DNA of 64,000 bases from the NCBI GenBank assembly GCA_024449915.1, contig JAMZAV010000976.1:124001-188000 (forward strand). Direction: 5' to 3'. A program made the position numbers and the translations under genes. The notes under the pieces were generated by a model, which saw only the letters and a list, made by a program, of their open reading frames with translations, was not told the origin of the DNA and ran no database searches. This stretch comes from Sweltsa coloradensis. Taxonomy: Eukaryota > Arthropoda > Insecta > Plecoptera > Chloroperlidae. Positions 21,426 to 33,789 of the stretch are shown in pieces (the stretch's first letter is position 1; each line of letters begins with the position of its first letter).

Positions 21426-22149
21426 AGCAGTAGTAGTTTCCAACTTGTCGTCGCTAGGTTGGAATTGTTAAACACCGCCCAACAAGTCATCGAGACTATG
21501 CGCTGGATATTGATAGTTGGTCATATCGTAGTCATAATCGAAAAAATAGCAAAAGTACTATGTACACGATAAATATTTCTTCGATTGTTCCCACAAACGT
21601 GGCAGGTTTAATTTGAGAGATTTGGAAGGTCTCCTTAAACAGTTATCTAGATCGGATCAGTAATTTAGCCGAAAGACAGCAAACTAAACAGACACAATAT
21701 AACTATTTAAAAATAAACATCCAAACGATCTTTATCAGGGTAGTGAAATTGTAGTCTCCTCTACGCTCATCCAAAAATGCACTTGCAATGCGGAAGCTAA
21801 GATTCATATTGTCATACCAGTGTTGTTACATAATTCATTGTCGGACATTGCAAGGATGTCCGCCTCTTTATATCGTTACGTGGATGCGATTGTAATTATT
21901 GTATTGTAGAGGTGTTGTAATTAAAGAGTTGTCAATGATATTAGTGGTAAATATCTGGTCTACAAAACAAGGATGTGTGTGTCACAGATGAAATACTCAT
22001 ATGACGATGTTAATGATGCGGTGTCTTATGGTATGTTTGTAATTATTCTTCATAGATGCGAAATGAATCAAGGATATCCACAGCACACAATCCACAATCC
22101 ACACAATCCAGCAGTGTAATTCTGTATGTGTAACGTGAAAGAAAAGGAC

Positions 22150-23680
22150 TCACTTGCTTTATCCCGTCTGTAATAAATTCCTCAATCAATCTCCTTTCAC
22201 TGGTGCGAATAAGTATTATTTATTCTACCTCGTAAATAAGTATGACGTCGTACTTTAAAAACCACATGCGCAGCTCAAACCTGAATGTATATTGTTATCT
22301 TTTAATATGGCCTTTTTAGCTTAGAGAGAAAATGCCTACTCCGTTTAGCGTCGAGAGCCCCACAGAAAAAACTTTTAACGTAAGCTCGGAAAGCTTGACT
22401 TCGAAATACAGAACCTTTGTGTGGGTGGAACGGGGGGGGGGGGATAGCCCAGCAGACCATAAGCCGCTAAGCTTTATCCCCCTCCACGTCTGTAGTGTCC
22501 AAAATAAAGTTACTTTGATGTGAGATTTCCGTTGCGTGCGTCAGGGTTTTACGCAATTCCATTAATTATATCAAATAATGTTTTATCACAGATGAGAATA
22601 ATTCTATCAGTTTTAAGTATCTACAACTTCGTGATAATAATTATAAAGATGTTTAAGAATATAAATCTAAATGAGTATTTTAACAAACCAAATAAAATAA
22701 TACCTTTAACCGATAAAATGACAAAAGTTGAAGGTTTTTCATTTACTTTGCGCTATGAGCTTTGCGGTGTAAAGAAGTGAAACATAAACTTTCTTGAAAG
22801 AGAAACGTGAATGTGTAAGCTTTCAGATTGAATCCTCCGAATAATATATAAGAATGTAAAACCATGTCTTGGTAGAAACCTCAAAACTTAAAGTAGACAG
22901 CTTTACTGATAAAAATGTTCTGTTTCAAGAAGGCATGAGAACACGTGGGAAGATTATCTGGTGTTTGGAGTGTAATATGGTGTGAATTTATTAAAATCCT
23001 TGCCTTTATGAAGAGTAGTTTGTAACAAATTTAACGATTTAAAATAAATCACAAATCATAATGTAATGCTTACTAAATGTAGTCTCAAGTGCAGTGAAGT
23101 GCACACATTATAACTAAGACGAATACATTATGATAATATATTATATAAAATACTTCAATGTACAATTTAAAAAAATGTATGAGCCCTTTTTATTATTTTA
23201 ATACATACGTATACTTTTATAAATAACGACACGAACTAACTGTGAATGAAAATGTATTTAATAAAATGAAGAGGGTGGTGATGATTAGTACCATATTTTG
23301 ATTGTTTTGAAACTTTCCTCATCACTTTACATGTTTAATTTAACAAATCCATCACCTTTCGGCTGACGCTAAAAGCGTTTTATTGTTCTATTGAAATGTA
23401 TTGGAAATAAATAGTGGTGTCCTCGTCAGGTCAACTAGTGAAACGAAAAGAGAAAACTCCTCGACTATAATTTAAATAAGTCAATTCAAAACTGTTTCAA
23501 TGTGGAACAAAGTTCATCCTTACTTACATCCTCGATCCTTCGCGCCTCGTGGATGTGTCGTGGGGTTTCGTGGCACGTGGTTTATCTGACTGAAACCCGT
23601 CTGAAACTAAACAAGGAGTCTGTGTCGCCCTATAGATGAAGTATAGCTACTAGCTAGAGCACTTGATTAATAAATATGTT
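22150..23680. other. No gene recognised
   Basis: AT-rich sequence with a G-run at 22,431-22,442. Short open frames (for example 22,332-22,523) lack splice or homology support. Confidence 0.4.
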
Positions 23681-23689
23681 ATTAATTGT

Positions 23690-23765
23690 TTACTTAACGT
23701 CTATCCTATTCAGTTAAAAAAAACTGATTTTCAAATGAGGACACTTAATTCATTCTAGATTTGTT
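23690..23765 (+). repeat. Short interspersed repeat, 'TATTCAGTTA' family
   Basis: TTACTTAACGTCTATCCTAT, TCAGTTAAAAAAAACTGATT and TTCAAATGAGGACACTTAAT align with 20,195-20,250 and 43,890-43,945. Confidence 0.7.
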
Positions 23766-24639
23766 CACATGTAGGTACAAACCAACAAAAGAGCTATGTA
23801 TGTATTTTTATTTTGTGTGCATTGAAGTCCTAAATATTATTTATTGTCCCCCTTTTGAAATCTATTTTTATAACAATTGGTTATTATGTTAATAAAAATA
23901 AAATATGCAATCGAACTACAGACATAAGAAATTCGGTGGCATAACTTCCTTATCTATCTGCAACATATGCATTCTTGCGTCACTAAATGTATCCGTAGAT
24001 ATTAACTTAACTTTGTAATGATCATTTAGAAATATTTGTCCCTAGTATGACTTCAGAAATTAAAAAGCTTGTAGGTACTCTTCCTTAGCACATTTACACA
24101 CAAAATTATTTGAAATTCATAATAAATAAAAAGGAATAAATACAAATAAAGTGTGTATTATACCTTATGTTCCAACTGTAAAATAAATGTTTACTTATTG
24201 CATTTAAAAGTCGTCAATATGCAGGTCATAAGTGTATTGAGTCAGTATGGGCGTGTTATATTGATCAGACAGAAGTCGTGTTGGTACTGGGATAGTCTCT
24301 TTGTCTGAGAAGCATACTTATTATCACATATACTTTAAAATAATTAGCCAGACCACATAAACACTACAATTAAGATTTATTTTTACAGAAATGACAGTTT
24401 TTACATAACACAAGTTTTATCACTTTTGAAAACATATACATACTTTCAAATTGTTAATCCTACGCTTGACTTTAACTTTATATTTAACAGATTTTTTTTG
24501 CAAATTTGATGTGTTCTTTAAACTTAAAAACTTGATTCTTGTGTGTATAATTCAACGTAACCATAACATCATTGTTCTTTCAGAAAATCACTTACGATGG
24601 CAAGAAAATAAATCAATAAATAATTCTAAGCCGCTTAAC

Positions 24640-25005
24640 GATCGTGATTTACAGTCGCTTTGATGAATGAGCGTTTTTGTTGCATTGAGCTATATTTTCT
24701 TAAGCTAAATTCGTTTCGTCGCTGATAACAAAAAAACGTTTTTTCGTCAGAAATGCCACAATTTATGTCAATCTCCTTGGATAACCAATTAATAATCCAT
24801 GGTTGTAAAGGAATAAAAAACGAATGCGATTTATTTAACGTAATTTAAATTTACTTGGTAGAACTGTTGAAACCATATTTTGTAAAAGTCAGTTTTTCTT
24901 GAGATTATTATCTCGATTATACTAAAAAAACGCCACAGGTCTCAAGCTGGAGACTTTCAAGGTTCAATTAAAATTTCAAAGATCGAAGTATTCTTGTACA
25001 ATCAT
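24640..25005 (-). mobile_element. Old Helitron-like element remnant
   Basis: CGCTTTGATGAATGAGCG and GCATTGAGCTA at 24,655-24,695 match family B (GTTGTTGGATGAGCG, GCATTGAGCTGCC). GCCACAGGTCTCAAGCTGGA, then GACTTTCAAGGTTCAATTAA, matches its body motif (GTGGCAGTTCTAAGTTCAGA then TTTCGAAGG). It is heavily diverged and the outer ends are not visible. Confidence 0.5.
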
Positions 25006-25114
25006 GCTGAGAGCGAATAAATGTTTGCAAGATTTACATACAATCGTTGTGTTACATTCTTCGAAAGCATTAGAATTGAAATCGACTAAGGTTTAAAGAT
25101 AAAATAATAAAAAT

Positions 25115-25185
25115 AATAAAATAAATTTTATTTAGAGTCTACCTACTCAGTTATATAACTGATTTTCAGTGGGGGTTCCGTGAAT
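25115..25185 (+). repeat. Short interspersed repeat, 'CAGTTATATAACTGATTTTCA' variant
   Basis: TTTATTTAGAGTCTACCTAC, TCAGTTATATAACTGATTTT and CAGTGGGGGTTCC match the reverse strand of 35,800-35,860 and partly 35,955-36,000. It is a sister subfamily of the repeat at 20,160. Confidence 0.65.
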
Positions 25186-25189
25186 TATG

Positions 25190-26740
25190 TTGTTAAAATC
25201 GTTGTAGTTTGGTCGGTATTAAGCAAACTCTTCCGGGTGGTCACACCGATGTCTTAACGTCGCTTGCTTCATTCACACGACGCACTTGGAAATTACATTT
25301 GGCTGTTCAAGAGAAATTATGCATAATAATAATGTTTGATTTCTATTTCACAGTTCAGTCATGTGTTTTGGGATTGTTGGAAACTTAAGTTCATCCAGAT
25401 GAACAAATTTTTTGTTGTAGTATATTCAGCCAACATTTACATTTGTAACCGTGACTAGATCAGGTAGTATAAATAATTAATTAAATTCCTGTATATGAAT
25501 ATTTGGCTGGAGTATTAATTAACAACAAATTAATATCTCGAAATAATATGGTAACTTTTCTTTTCATTTTACTCAAATGTGTCACAATATTATATTCCGA
25601 CTCGATGCGCTCTTAGCAGCTGACCATTTGTAATAAAATTATTAAGAAACAAAATGACGACAGGTAGAACAACAAAGAAAAATTTTTGCTGGTTTTGGGA
25701 AGTGCAACTCGGTTGCGGAAGAGCATTGATTGTTTACGTTTCGATTAAGTAACACAATTTCGTTCGTATAACTAACCGTAAAATAATATTTATAATATTT
25801 ATGATAGAAACAAAATTAATATTTTTCTTACTGGATCACACATGAGACTGAACATTTTAATATTTTGATGTATCTAACATTTCATTGTTCTTTGACATTA
25901 ATTAAGACTGGCATTATCGTATTAAATGGAGATGAAACATCACAAAACCATACTAAGCAAGTAGAATTTAGCAAAAGTTGATCTGATATTAAGGAGATAC
26001 AAACTTAGTTATACAAATTCTTTTTCAAACAGAATACTTACCTAGCTCGAATGCAATGTAATACGTTATTTAATCATAAAAAGCATTAAATTTAGCAAAA
26101 TCAGTATGTATAGCTAATGTGTTTGTCTTTTGTAATATAGATTACAAAAAAACATCCAGAGACTGGCGGTTTAGCGGTTAGGACGAAAGCGCCTATATGT
26201 GCATATAATAATATAATGCTGCATTTATTTATTTAAATTCACATAGATTGTCAGAAAATAATTGCAGTAATTTGAATAACCAGATGCTATATGGACGTGA
26301 ACCAAATATCAAGATGTTGTATATTTCGTCTCAAATGAGTTGTTTAACCGTCCAACCTGCATCACTCGATTGAATTTGTACCTGCTTTGATGCCAGCTGC
26401 AATAGCGTTAAACAGAATTGCTAGGTTAAAAAATAAAATCAGCTTAAATATACGCGACTCTGATCTACAATACGGTGGTTAATTCGAATGACATTCATTT
26501 ATCACCTTCAATATTATGTAGCTAAACAATGGCAAGTTAATATATATATGTCAAGTATTTTAAACATCATGCTTTTTGTGTAAAAAGCATAGTTAAAAGT
26601 ATTGACGCAACCTTGAAGCACAACCAAGAGTTACGAATTTCAGGAAATAATAATTTGATAAGAAGCTGGGACGTTCTAGCTCACGTTTAAATCAAATTAG
26701 GACAAATAGTGCATGGGAGTTAATTAGAAACCGATCTAGC
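25190..26740. other. No gene or repeat recognised
   Basis: AT-rich sequence with no coding frame of note and no match to other parts of the window. A weak tRNA A-box-like stretch at 26,170-26,195 is not followed by a B box. Confidence 0.4.
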
Positions 26741-26748
26741 GACAACAT

Positions 26749-26960
26749 GTTCTTTTATCACTCGGATGAACTGGATTATGCAACATTTTCTTATATTAAC
26801 TGTTCTTTTATCACTCGGATGAACTGGATTATGCAACATTTTCTTATATTAACTGTTCTTTTATCACTCGGATGAACTGGATTATGCAACATGTTCTTAT
26901 ATTTACTGTTCTTTTATATCTCGGATGAATTGGATTAAATATAACATTTTCATAACATTC
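26749..26960. repeat. 53-bp minisatellite, four units
   Basis: GTTCTTTTATCACTCGGATG plus AACTGGATTATGCAACATTT plus TCTTATATTAACT repeats at 26,749, 26,802, 26,855 and 26,908. The first three are nearly identical and the fourth is diverged. Confidence 0.95.
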
Positions 26961-26969
26961 ATCCGATTA

Positions 26970-28800
26970 GAGACGAAGATTTCCGAGAGAAAACAAAAAA
27001 TTAAACAACGATGTTATGTTATGTTATGTTAAGTTATTAATTACACATTTTACCGACTAAAGCAAGAATCAATTTTCAATTTTTATACAAACACATTTTC
27101 TACTGAACTTTTAAATAAAATGGGTTGTTCTTTGTAGCCATAGAAACACCACATTAACAAATGGGAAAGCTTTGACGGCTTTCAACTAAGAGTATAATCG
27201 TAATAAAGGCAAATCATCAAAGCACGCTACAGTAGAAAATAACAGATGTAATTATCTTACTCGCTTCTTTTGTTTGGGACTCAAAGAAGAACAGCGTGGA
27301 GTGAATATTCATAATGGCAATTTCTTTGATTTGTATACATAAAGAGGATGCTCTACCGTATGGTCCATAAAAATATTACATAACATTACAATTTTAATAG
27401 CAAACAAAATGATATTTGTTTTGGACTTAAAACATCTAAATCAATATATTTAAAGTCCTAGGTAATACTTTACTGCAATAAAAATATTTTTGCTAGGTCA
27501 TTAGTTACAAACATCATAATTGTTTAATGCGTTTAATGGTGAAAACCATTCTCAGCCGTATTGCAACTTCTCGTACCTTTAAGCAATAATGTTAATTTCT
27601 TTCATTCACCACATATCAATTTTAAGAAACTAACACCACTTACTTGCAAACTTATTTGTCATATTCATAAAATGAGGCATTTTCTACTTCTTGGAATAAA
27701 CCTTCAGATTTTTCTTCATTTTAAAAGTCAATTTTCTTCATGATTCCGTGAGCTATTTTACCACGCTCAACACGATAATAATTCCTTTATTTGTGGTAAA
27801 GGTTTTGTTTGTTACAACGTAGATAGCTGATTGAACTAACTCTCACTGTGAAATGACATTCATGATTGAAATAAACCAAATGCCGTTCTGTTTCCATGCA
27901 CTTTCGTTTCAAAACACATCGGGTTTGTTGACGCTGACTCAGCTCTGCCGTGTGCCTAATTACATTCTCAAGTCCTACCAAACAATGGTTATCTCAGCTT
28001 ATTGTATTCGCAGATACATTCGCATGGTATTCAACGTTTCTCAATAGGCTTGACAATAAATTGCACACAGAACAGAATTCCAATTCTGCAGGTAAATTGG
28101 TTTTCATATATCTGCTTTACAGTCGAATCCTTTCGTTACCAATCCCACTATGTAAGGCACTCCACTCCACTCCACTTCCAACAAATTTCAAATTACACCA
28201 TGAGCTAAAACCACACGCATTAAATAATCTGTTTCACCTTTCACTTGAAAGTAAATGTCCATAATGTTCTACTGGTTTTATATCTTAATCGTCACAAAGA
28301 GAAAAATATTATTCTGTGTCCGCACTAATAGTGATAACCACCAGATTGTCTGTCGATACCGGTGGTATCACACCATTCACGATAGTTGCTCTATTATTCT
28401 GCTTACGTTTTCTCTTCCATCGATTGACACTTATATAACTTTCTGTTAATGAAACACCTGTTTTGTCTGTTGGTGTGGGGCACTAATAAATCTAACGTAA
28501 AAATTGTATCAGGATCTGATGTTAATGTTGATAATTATCCACTCTTACAAGAAACTTTCAAAGTTGAGTATTTGTATGTTGGTGCGTTTTCACACTTCAT
28601 TTGACAAATTACCAGCGCGTTTCCCACGCATCTTGTCCACGTCAAACATTCCTACAAGTGAGTATTACTTGGTTATTCATCTCATAATTAAAGCTCAAGT
28701 TTTCATAAATGACATGTGAAATTCAAGCACCGTACTTTAAGAAACTTTTTCTGTCATTCAAAAACGTCAAACCGATCTTAATGAGACGTTGTGGTCTGAC
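26970..28800. other. 3' flank of the Dpr-like gene; no gene recognised
   Basis: AT-rich and apparently single-copy. It holds a short ATGTT repeat (27,011-27,035). Longer frames near 27,950-28,260 have no supporting features. The 3' UTR of the Dpr-like gene may extend into the right part. Confidence 0.4.
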
Positions 28801-28811
28801 ATAATGTCGAG

Positions 28812-28817
28812 TTTATT
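28812..28817 (-). terminator. Poly(A) signal of the Dpr-like gene
   Basis: Plus-strand TTTATT is AATAAA on the coding strand, 73 bp after the stop codon at 28,892-28,890. It is the nearest canonical signal. A longer 3' UTR using a later site cannot be excluded. Confidence 0.45.
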
Positions 28818-28889
28818 TGTTGATAAATCATCTTGTTTCTCCTAACAGTGATCAGTCTAGTGAGAGTAAGGTCGCGTCTAGCAGGTCCA

Positions 28890-29029
28890 TCATCTTGCTG
28901 TGGATGCGATCACTGTGGCCACGGCGTAGTGGTGGGTGGAGAGGCAGGCGACAATCAGTAGTACACCGAACGACCACTGCACGGCGCAACTGCTGCTGTT
29001 CCCATGCTGCATTGCGGCAGGGTGCTCGC
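28890..29029 (-). CDS. Dpr/zig-8-like Ig protein, last coding exon (GPI-anchor tail)
   Basis: The minus strand has an acceptor (GATCTGTTATAG|GC) at 29,031-29,030. The first two bases complete the Gly codon begun by the last base of the exon at 51,865. The reading is (G)EHPAAMQHGNSSSC, then AVQWSFGVLLIVACLSTHHY, then AVATVIASTAR and TGA (28,892-28,890). In Dpr proteins the second Ig domain ends HVLNGEHP-AMQ, so the junction NG|EHPAAMQHG restores exactly the family sequence. The hydrophobic C terminus after the small-residue stretch GNSSS fits a GPI-anchor signal, and Dpr proteins are neuronal cell-surface molecules that bind DIP partners at synapses. The short GC-rich exon stands out from AT-rich surroundings. 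Confidence 0.9.
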
Positions 29030-29749
29030 CTATAACAGATCACAAAACACTGGTCACTTTCATATGTTACTAACAAAATTTTATATCAACTATAAGAACA
29101 TTGGCTCACTATTCAAATTGCAAACGAAAAATACCTTGTTTTACGGAATGTTTATTGACTATACAACGGCAAAATACCTACACTGGCCGACTTGTCCCGA
29201 TATGGAAAGGTGAACCTAAACAAACTATAATCATAAAAATGTAATAATTAAGTAACTTTTTGTGCCATCTTTTTTGGGGTGTTCGATTTACGGTCGTGAG
29301 AATATTTTCATTATCGATATTTATATTCATATTTTATATAAATATTTATGTCGAAATGTAGAAATTAAGAAAAAACATTTTAAGAATAAAATTTTGTATT
29401 TTGTATTTTGTAAATGTGCAAGCCCTTAATACAGTAAATACCCAATAGGTATATTTATCAAAGTTCGGTACGCGTGCTTACTAATTGAAACGCTCCCCGG
29501 AGCAAGGATGAATATGACGAAATAAAATATGTCCACGGGAGAAGCTAAAACTTATTTAATTTCAGATCTTATGTTGAATGGATATTCGTCCTTAAAAGTT
29601 AACATGGAATAACTACTTCAGAGTTTACTTTTTTGCTCGATGTTTGCACCACTATCTAAGTTCTAAAGTGATGGATCAAATAACGAGGTTTCGTTGATCA
29701 AACAATACTTTTTAATGGCATATTCATTCAAGTTCCGGGGAGCTCTTCA

Positions 29750-29850
29750 ATATGTTGGTGTAGCCGGGTAGCCCATTATAGTAGGCCTGACTTCGTCCCG
29801 ACTTTTACAGATGGTGGAGGTGCCGGGTCATTCAACGCGAGTGTAAGATT
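29750..29850 (+). repeat. Dispersed repeat with GGTGGAGGTGCCGGGT motif
   Basis: GATGGTGGAGGTGCCGGGT and nearby sequence match the reverse strand of 54,740-54,775 (ACCCGGCACCTCCACCATT). 54,690-54,720 holds a second, weaker reversed copy. Element type unknown. Confidence 0.5.
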
Positions 29851-31699
29851 GTAAACATCGTTATTCACTTTTAGTGATTTTAATCACAATTATTAATAGT
29901 AGACCGACTTTGACAACATTCTTATTTTGAACTTTTAAACCAATTTTGCACAGATAGTAAAATTTCGTTCTATTGATATCGAAATAAGATTTTTTGTTCG
30001 ATCTCGATAATTGAATTAGCCATAATTCTTTTGAAGTTCTAAATTGTTCGTATTGAAAAAAGGGAAATTCATACTTTGTACCCACATAAAGTCAAACAAG
30101 ATTTTATTTGGGAAGCATTTGTACATTTTCAAGTAACAAACTTCAATATTTTTTCACTAGTTTGCCATTTTGTTATTCTGATTTTTGTCCATATTCATTA
30201 AGTAGGTTTTGGTAAATCAAAAATAATATTTAAATAATGTTTGAATTTTATTAAGATTGCCGTTCGTTGCTTATCATGATAATCGATAAGCAACGTTTCA
30301 ATTCGATAAGTAACCGATTATTTATCGATCGCAAATCCCAAGTAGCAATTGAGACCACCATTAATAATGGTTTTTTAAATTCGAAAAATACTAATATAAT
30401 ATCCATATTACACCCAATTACGACAATTACACTCTTAATTTTGTAGGATTAAAGCACCTCTAAAGCGGCTGTATGCGTATCAGACAAAAGATACATTGTA
30501 GAAACGAACAGTAAGTTTCGATTTAAATGAAGGCTGTTATAAAATGTGATAGATAACCTCATTTCTGACAGAATAGCACGAACTCTGCTCGTGTTTTGAT
30601 GAAGATGTTCGTTACAAATCAAAGGTAGCCACGTCGTGTAACTCGCACAATGGAAGCGCCGAGAGAACATGCACCGAGGTAATATACTTTTGTCTGGCAG
30701 ACTTCGTTGGCTTCGTGCGCTAATTAGTTTTATCAGTAAGTCGGTTGCACGACAATCTCTGACGTCAGAACCGAATCTTCGGGAGTGTGTCAAGACGAAC
30801 ATTCGGGGAAGAAAACTACGACTTTAAATCAAATATGCTCGAATATGGAAAAAATAACTAGGAGACGCTCTACCAAGTCTAGGAGTTTTAATCAAGTGGG
30901 AGACGGCGGGAAAGAGGCCGCGTTCAGAAATCATTATTGAGTTCGTGGATCTGATTCCGGAAATTGAAAAGTTTTATTTTCATTTATTTAGAAATATATT
31001 TTTCATGTTGCGAGAGGAACTTGCGCCAAGAAATGTTAGCTACGTTCATATAGACCAACTTGTTGACACTCTTATGAGTTTTTGCTACAACTTGTGTTTG
31101 GGTAAGAAAAAGTTTTTTGTGCACACCCGAGAGGGAAGGGAAAAAGAAAGATGTACAAAAAGTTAATAAAACGACATTGGAAATGTGTTTACTTTGGAAG
31201 CTTTTATAACTAAAAATAGCAAACAATTGCCAATTTATCGCATTTAACAATCTTTTTTCTTTTTTTGACTTTCGAAACTTCAACTTCAGTCTGTTTTAAT
31301 TAATTTAATTAATTTTGTGTAGATGCATACCCCAGTGAGACGTTGATGGTACATCTAGTTACAGTATTGAGCAAAAATATATTCCGAATATTCTGGAAAT
31401 ATTCTTGAAATCGATTTGATTTGTGTTGACGTTCTATAGTAACTTTTCCTTTCTTAATTGTTTATACTTGCTATTCGTTAAAACTTGATTTACACTAGTA
31501 TATATTTTATACAACTGCACGGTTACTTAAAACAGTTTTTTCATATCGCACATACGTACAATTTTGCTTCAATAATTAAAATTAAAAATGAGTATATAAA
31601 CATTTCCTTTGATAACTTAAGAGTTTTGTCATTATCTGTAATAAAATGTGTAGTACCTCTAAAAACACAAAATGTGTGAAGCGTAGAAATGAATAGTCT

Positions 31700-31970
31700 C
31701 TGAAACACTATTAACCCTTCTATTCTGTCCGATCCCCGAGGGCTGTCACTCCATGTCGAATCTCATGGAAATAATTGCCACGTAGAATCAATCCGCCCTA
31801 GTTGCGTCCGACCCACCATGCACTAAACACAGAACCATTATGTATTATTGCTTGGAAAGAACGCTGCCCGAGCCGGGGGGCTTGTAATCACACCAGGAAC
31901 AAGTTGAAACGTGATTGGGTGTTTGTCATGCAACTCGTCATAAAGTGAAACGTTATATGACGATGACCTG
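31700..31970. promoter_or_regulatory. GC-rich single-copy island in the Dpr intron
   Basis: About 270 bp of clearly higher GC than the flanks, without repeats matching elsewhere and without a good open frame or splice pair. Such islands in long introns of neuronal cell-surface genes are often conserved enhancers, but here this is only an inference from composition. Confidence 0.25.
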
Positions 31971-32791
31971 CTTTCTATCGGAATCTATTTCATTTCCACG
32001 CTGTTTAATGTAAACTTGATTACGCTCGTTTTTGTTTCGATCATCTAGGCAACAAAACAACTGAACTCGAGGATTATTACGAAATACTCGTTTATTTCAA
32101 CAGCTAGTACTAGCTCCAGGACAAATAATACAGAAGTGGGATAAAAATAATAATATTTTATTGATAATATTTACAAAACAAATTACACGAAAAAAAAACG
32201 AAAAACGAATAAAAAGAGTTTTATTACAATCATCATGGTTGAAACATCAGCTCAATTTTGAACTAGTGATAGTTATTTGCCAAAAACCCGGTATGTTCTT
32301 GTATTATGTGAAGAGCTCAGGGTTTGCTGCGGCCTGCTTTCTTGGGGTTGAAGTTCTTACCAAGCGTAATAACTTTATAATATTTGTATTGTCTATTTTT
32401 TATTATAATTTTTTGTATATTCTTCTTCATTCATATGGGATTATTACAAAATAGTCATAAACGCCATTAATTCTTGTGCAAGCTAAATAATAGACTGTAA
32501 ATACTAAATAAATACGTGATAGATTGATGTTATAACGTTTTTTTTCTACTTTGAAAGTAATATATAAAAAACATTCACAATACGTGGTAGTTGTACCAAA
32601 ATCTGCTTAGACAAAAATTAATTTATTAATTCCGCACCAACATCAATAAAATGTCTGTAAATGCCTTCATTATGCTTTAAAGTTACACGAAGCTAGTAAG
32701 ATGTGTGTTATTATTGCCAGCTCATACCCCGCCACCCGATCACACTCACTGACAGTTACCGCGGCTCGAGCAGGCATGCAGTACCTAATAA

Positions 32792-32938
32792 GGCCCGAAG
32801 TCATAGTCGCTCCTAGTCTAAGGGGTGCAACTAATGCTAGGGGCTTTGGATTTTATGTGGCTAATCACATGCATAAAAACAAAGCCCTTTGCATCAATGG
32901 GACCCTCTGGGCTAGGGGCAGACTATGAATTCGGGCTT
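32792..32938. mobile_element. 147-bp PIF/Harbinger-like MITE
   Basis: The inverted ends are GGCCCGAAGTCATAGTC and GACTATGAATTCGGGCT, flanked by TAA on both sides (32,789-32,791 and 32,939-32,941). A TAA target duplication with GGCCC-type ends is characteristic of PIF/Harbinger MITEs. The 75-residue frame running through it is not a gene. Confidence 0.65.
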
Positions 32939-33525
32939 TAAGTGACATTCATATAGTTAAATTTGATTGGATTCTTGGCTGACACTGCATGGATACAAGT
33001 TTAAACTTTGAGTAAATTCGCATGTGCCATCTCCAACACAAATGTAGACCCACATTATTTTTAATTTGAATGTTTCTAAGACTAAAATATACAACACATA
33101 ATCATGAAGATTTAAATTTTTGGAATGAACGTCGGTGTTATTACATTTTACGATAAAATAATATGGATTAACGGAGTCGATAAAATTTGTTCGCCTGAAC
33201 GGAGGAGTGTTTAAACTGCGTGCACCGTGTGTGTTGTTCATCGTGACAAGAACATTCGTTAACATGCCGATAATTTGCGCCACGAACAGATGTTGTCCCC
33301 AGACCGAAACATTGTTCAACTTATTATCTTATTGCATCAGCATTTGTGTTTGTCACTGTGGGAACGACGTTGATGGTTGGATGCTAGATCGTTGTGTTGT
33401 TTGTAATTTGCTAAATTATATAGTTTCATTCCGGTAAAGTAGTTGATGCAGTTATCTACACACATCCAGAATAAATTGGAAGGCCATTCTATCTCAACGT
33501 TTACAGTACAATTGACGTGTAAGTA

Positions 33526-33670
33526 CGGACTAGACTGGACCGGACCGGACCGGACTGGACCGGACCGGACCGGACCGGACTGGACTGGACTGGACTGGAC
33601 TGGACTGGACTGGACTGGACTGGACTGGACTGGACTGGACTGGACTGGACTAGACTGGACAGGACTGGAC
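33526..33670. repeat. (GGACT/GGACC)n pentanucleotide satellite
   Basis: About 29 units of GGACT, with GGACC variants concentrated in the first third. Both strands give long meaningless repetitive frames. It is not the arthropod telomere repeat (TTAGG). Confidence 0.95.
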
Positions 33671-33789
33671 GTATGCAATGAAAGGTGGGTCAGTCGTGAT
33701 TCTCATAGTATTTTACGCAATTGCTGTTGGTTTGATTACATTGAAAGTGGAAACTTACAACAAAAATTAAATACAAAACATTAATCCAT

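Larger units (their letters stand above)
19893..22140. repeat. Segmental duplication, copy 2
   Basis: Diverged collinear copy of 8,713-9,935 (blocks 19,893-20,390, 21,525-21,770 and 21,771-22,140). It is expanded by an inserted repeat at about 20,160-20,250, an inverted copy of its own end around 20,415, and a 51-bp satellite with a MITE. No secreted-protein exon follows: the sequence after 22,140 shows neither TATA box nor signal peptide. Confidence 0.85.

Noticed and set aside
26160..26200. tRNA A-box-like stretch
   Set aside because: No B box at the proper distance and no cloverleaf pairing.
26749..26960. Regularly spaced repeats that might suggest a CRISPR-like array
   Set aside because: The units are contiguous 53-bp tandem repeats without unique spacers, and the sequence is eukaryotic.
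30449..30802. 117-residue minus-strand frame in the Dpr intron
   Set aside because: No motif, splice sites or repeat relation; judged chance in a GC-richer patch.
33337..33784. Long repetitive frames on both strands
   Set aside because: They are translations of the GGACT/GGACC satellite and continue as noise outside it.
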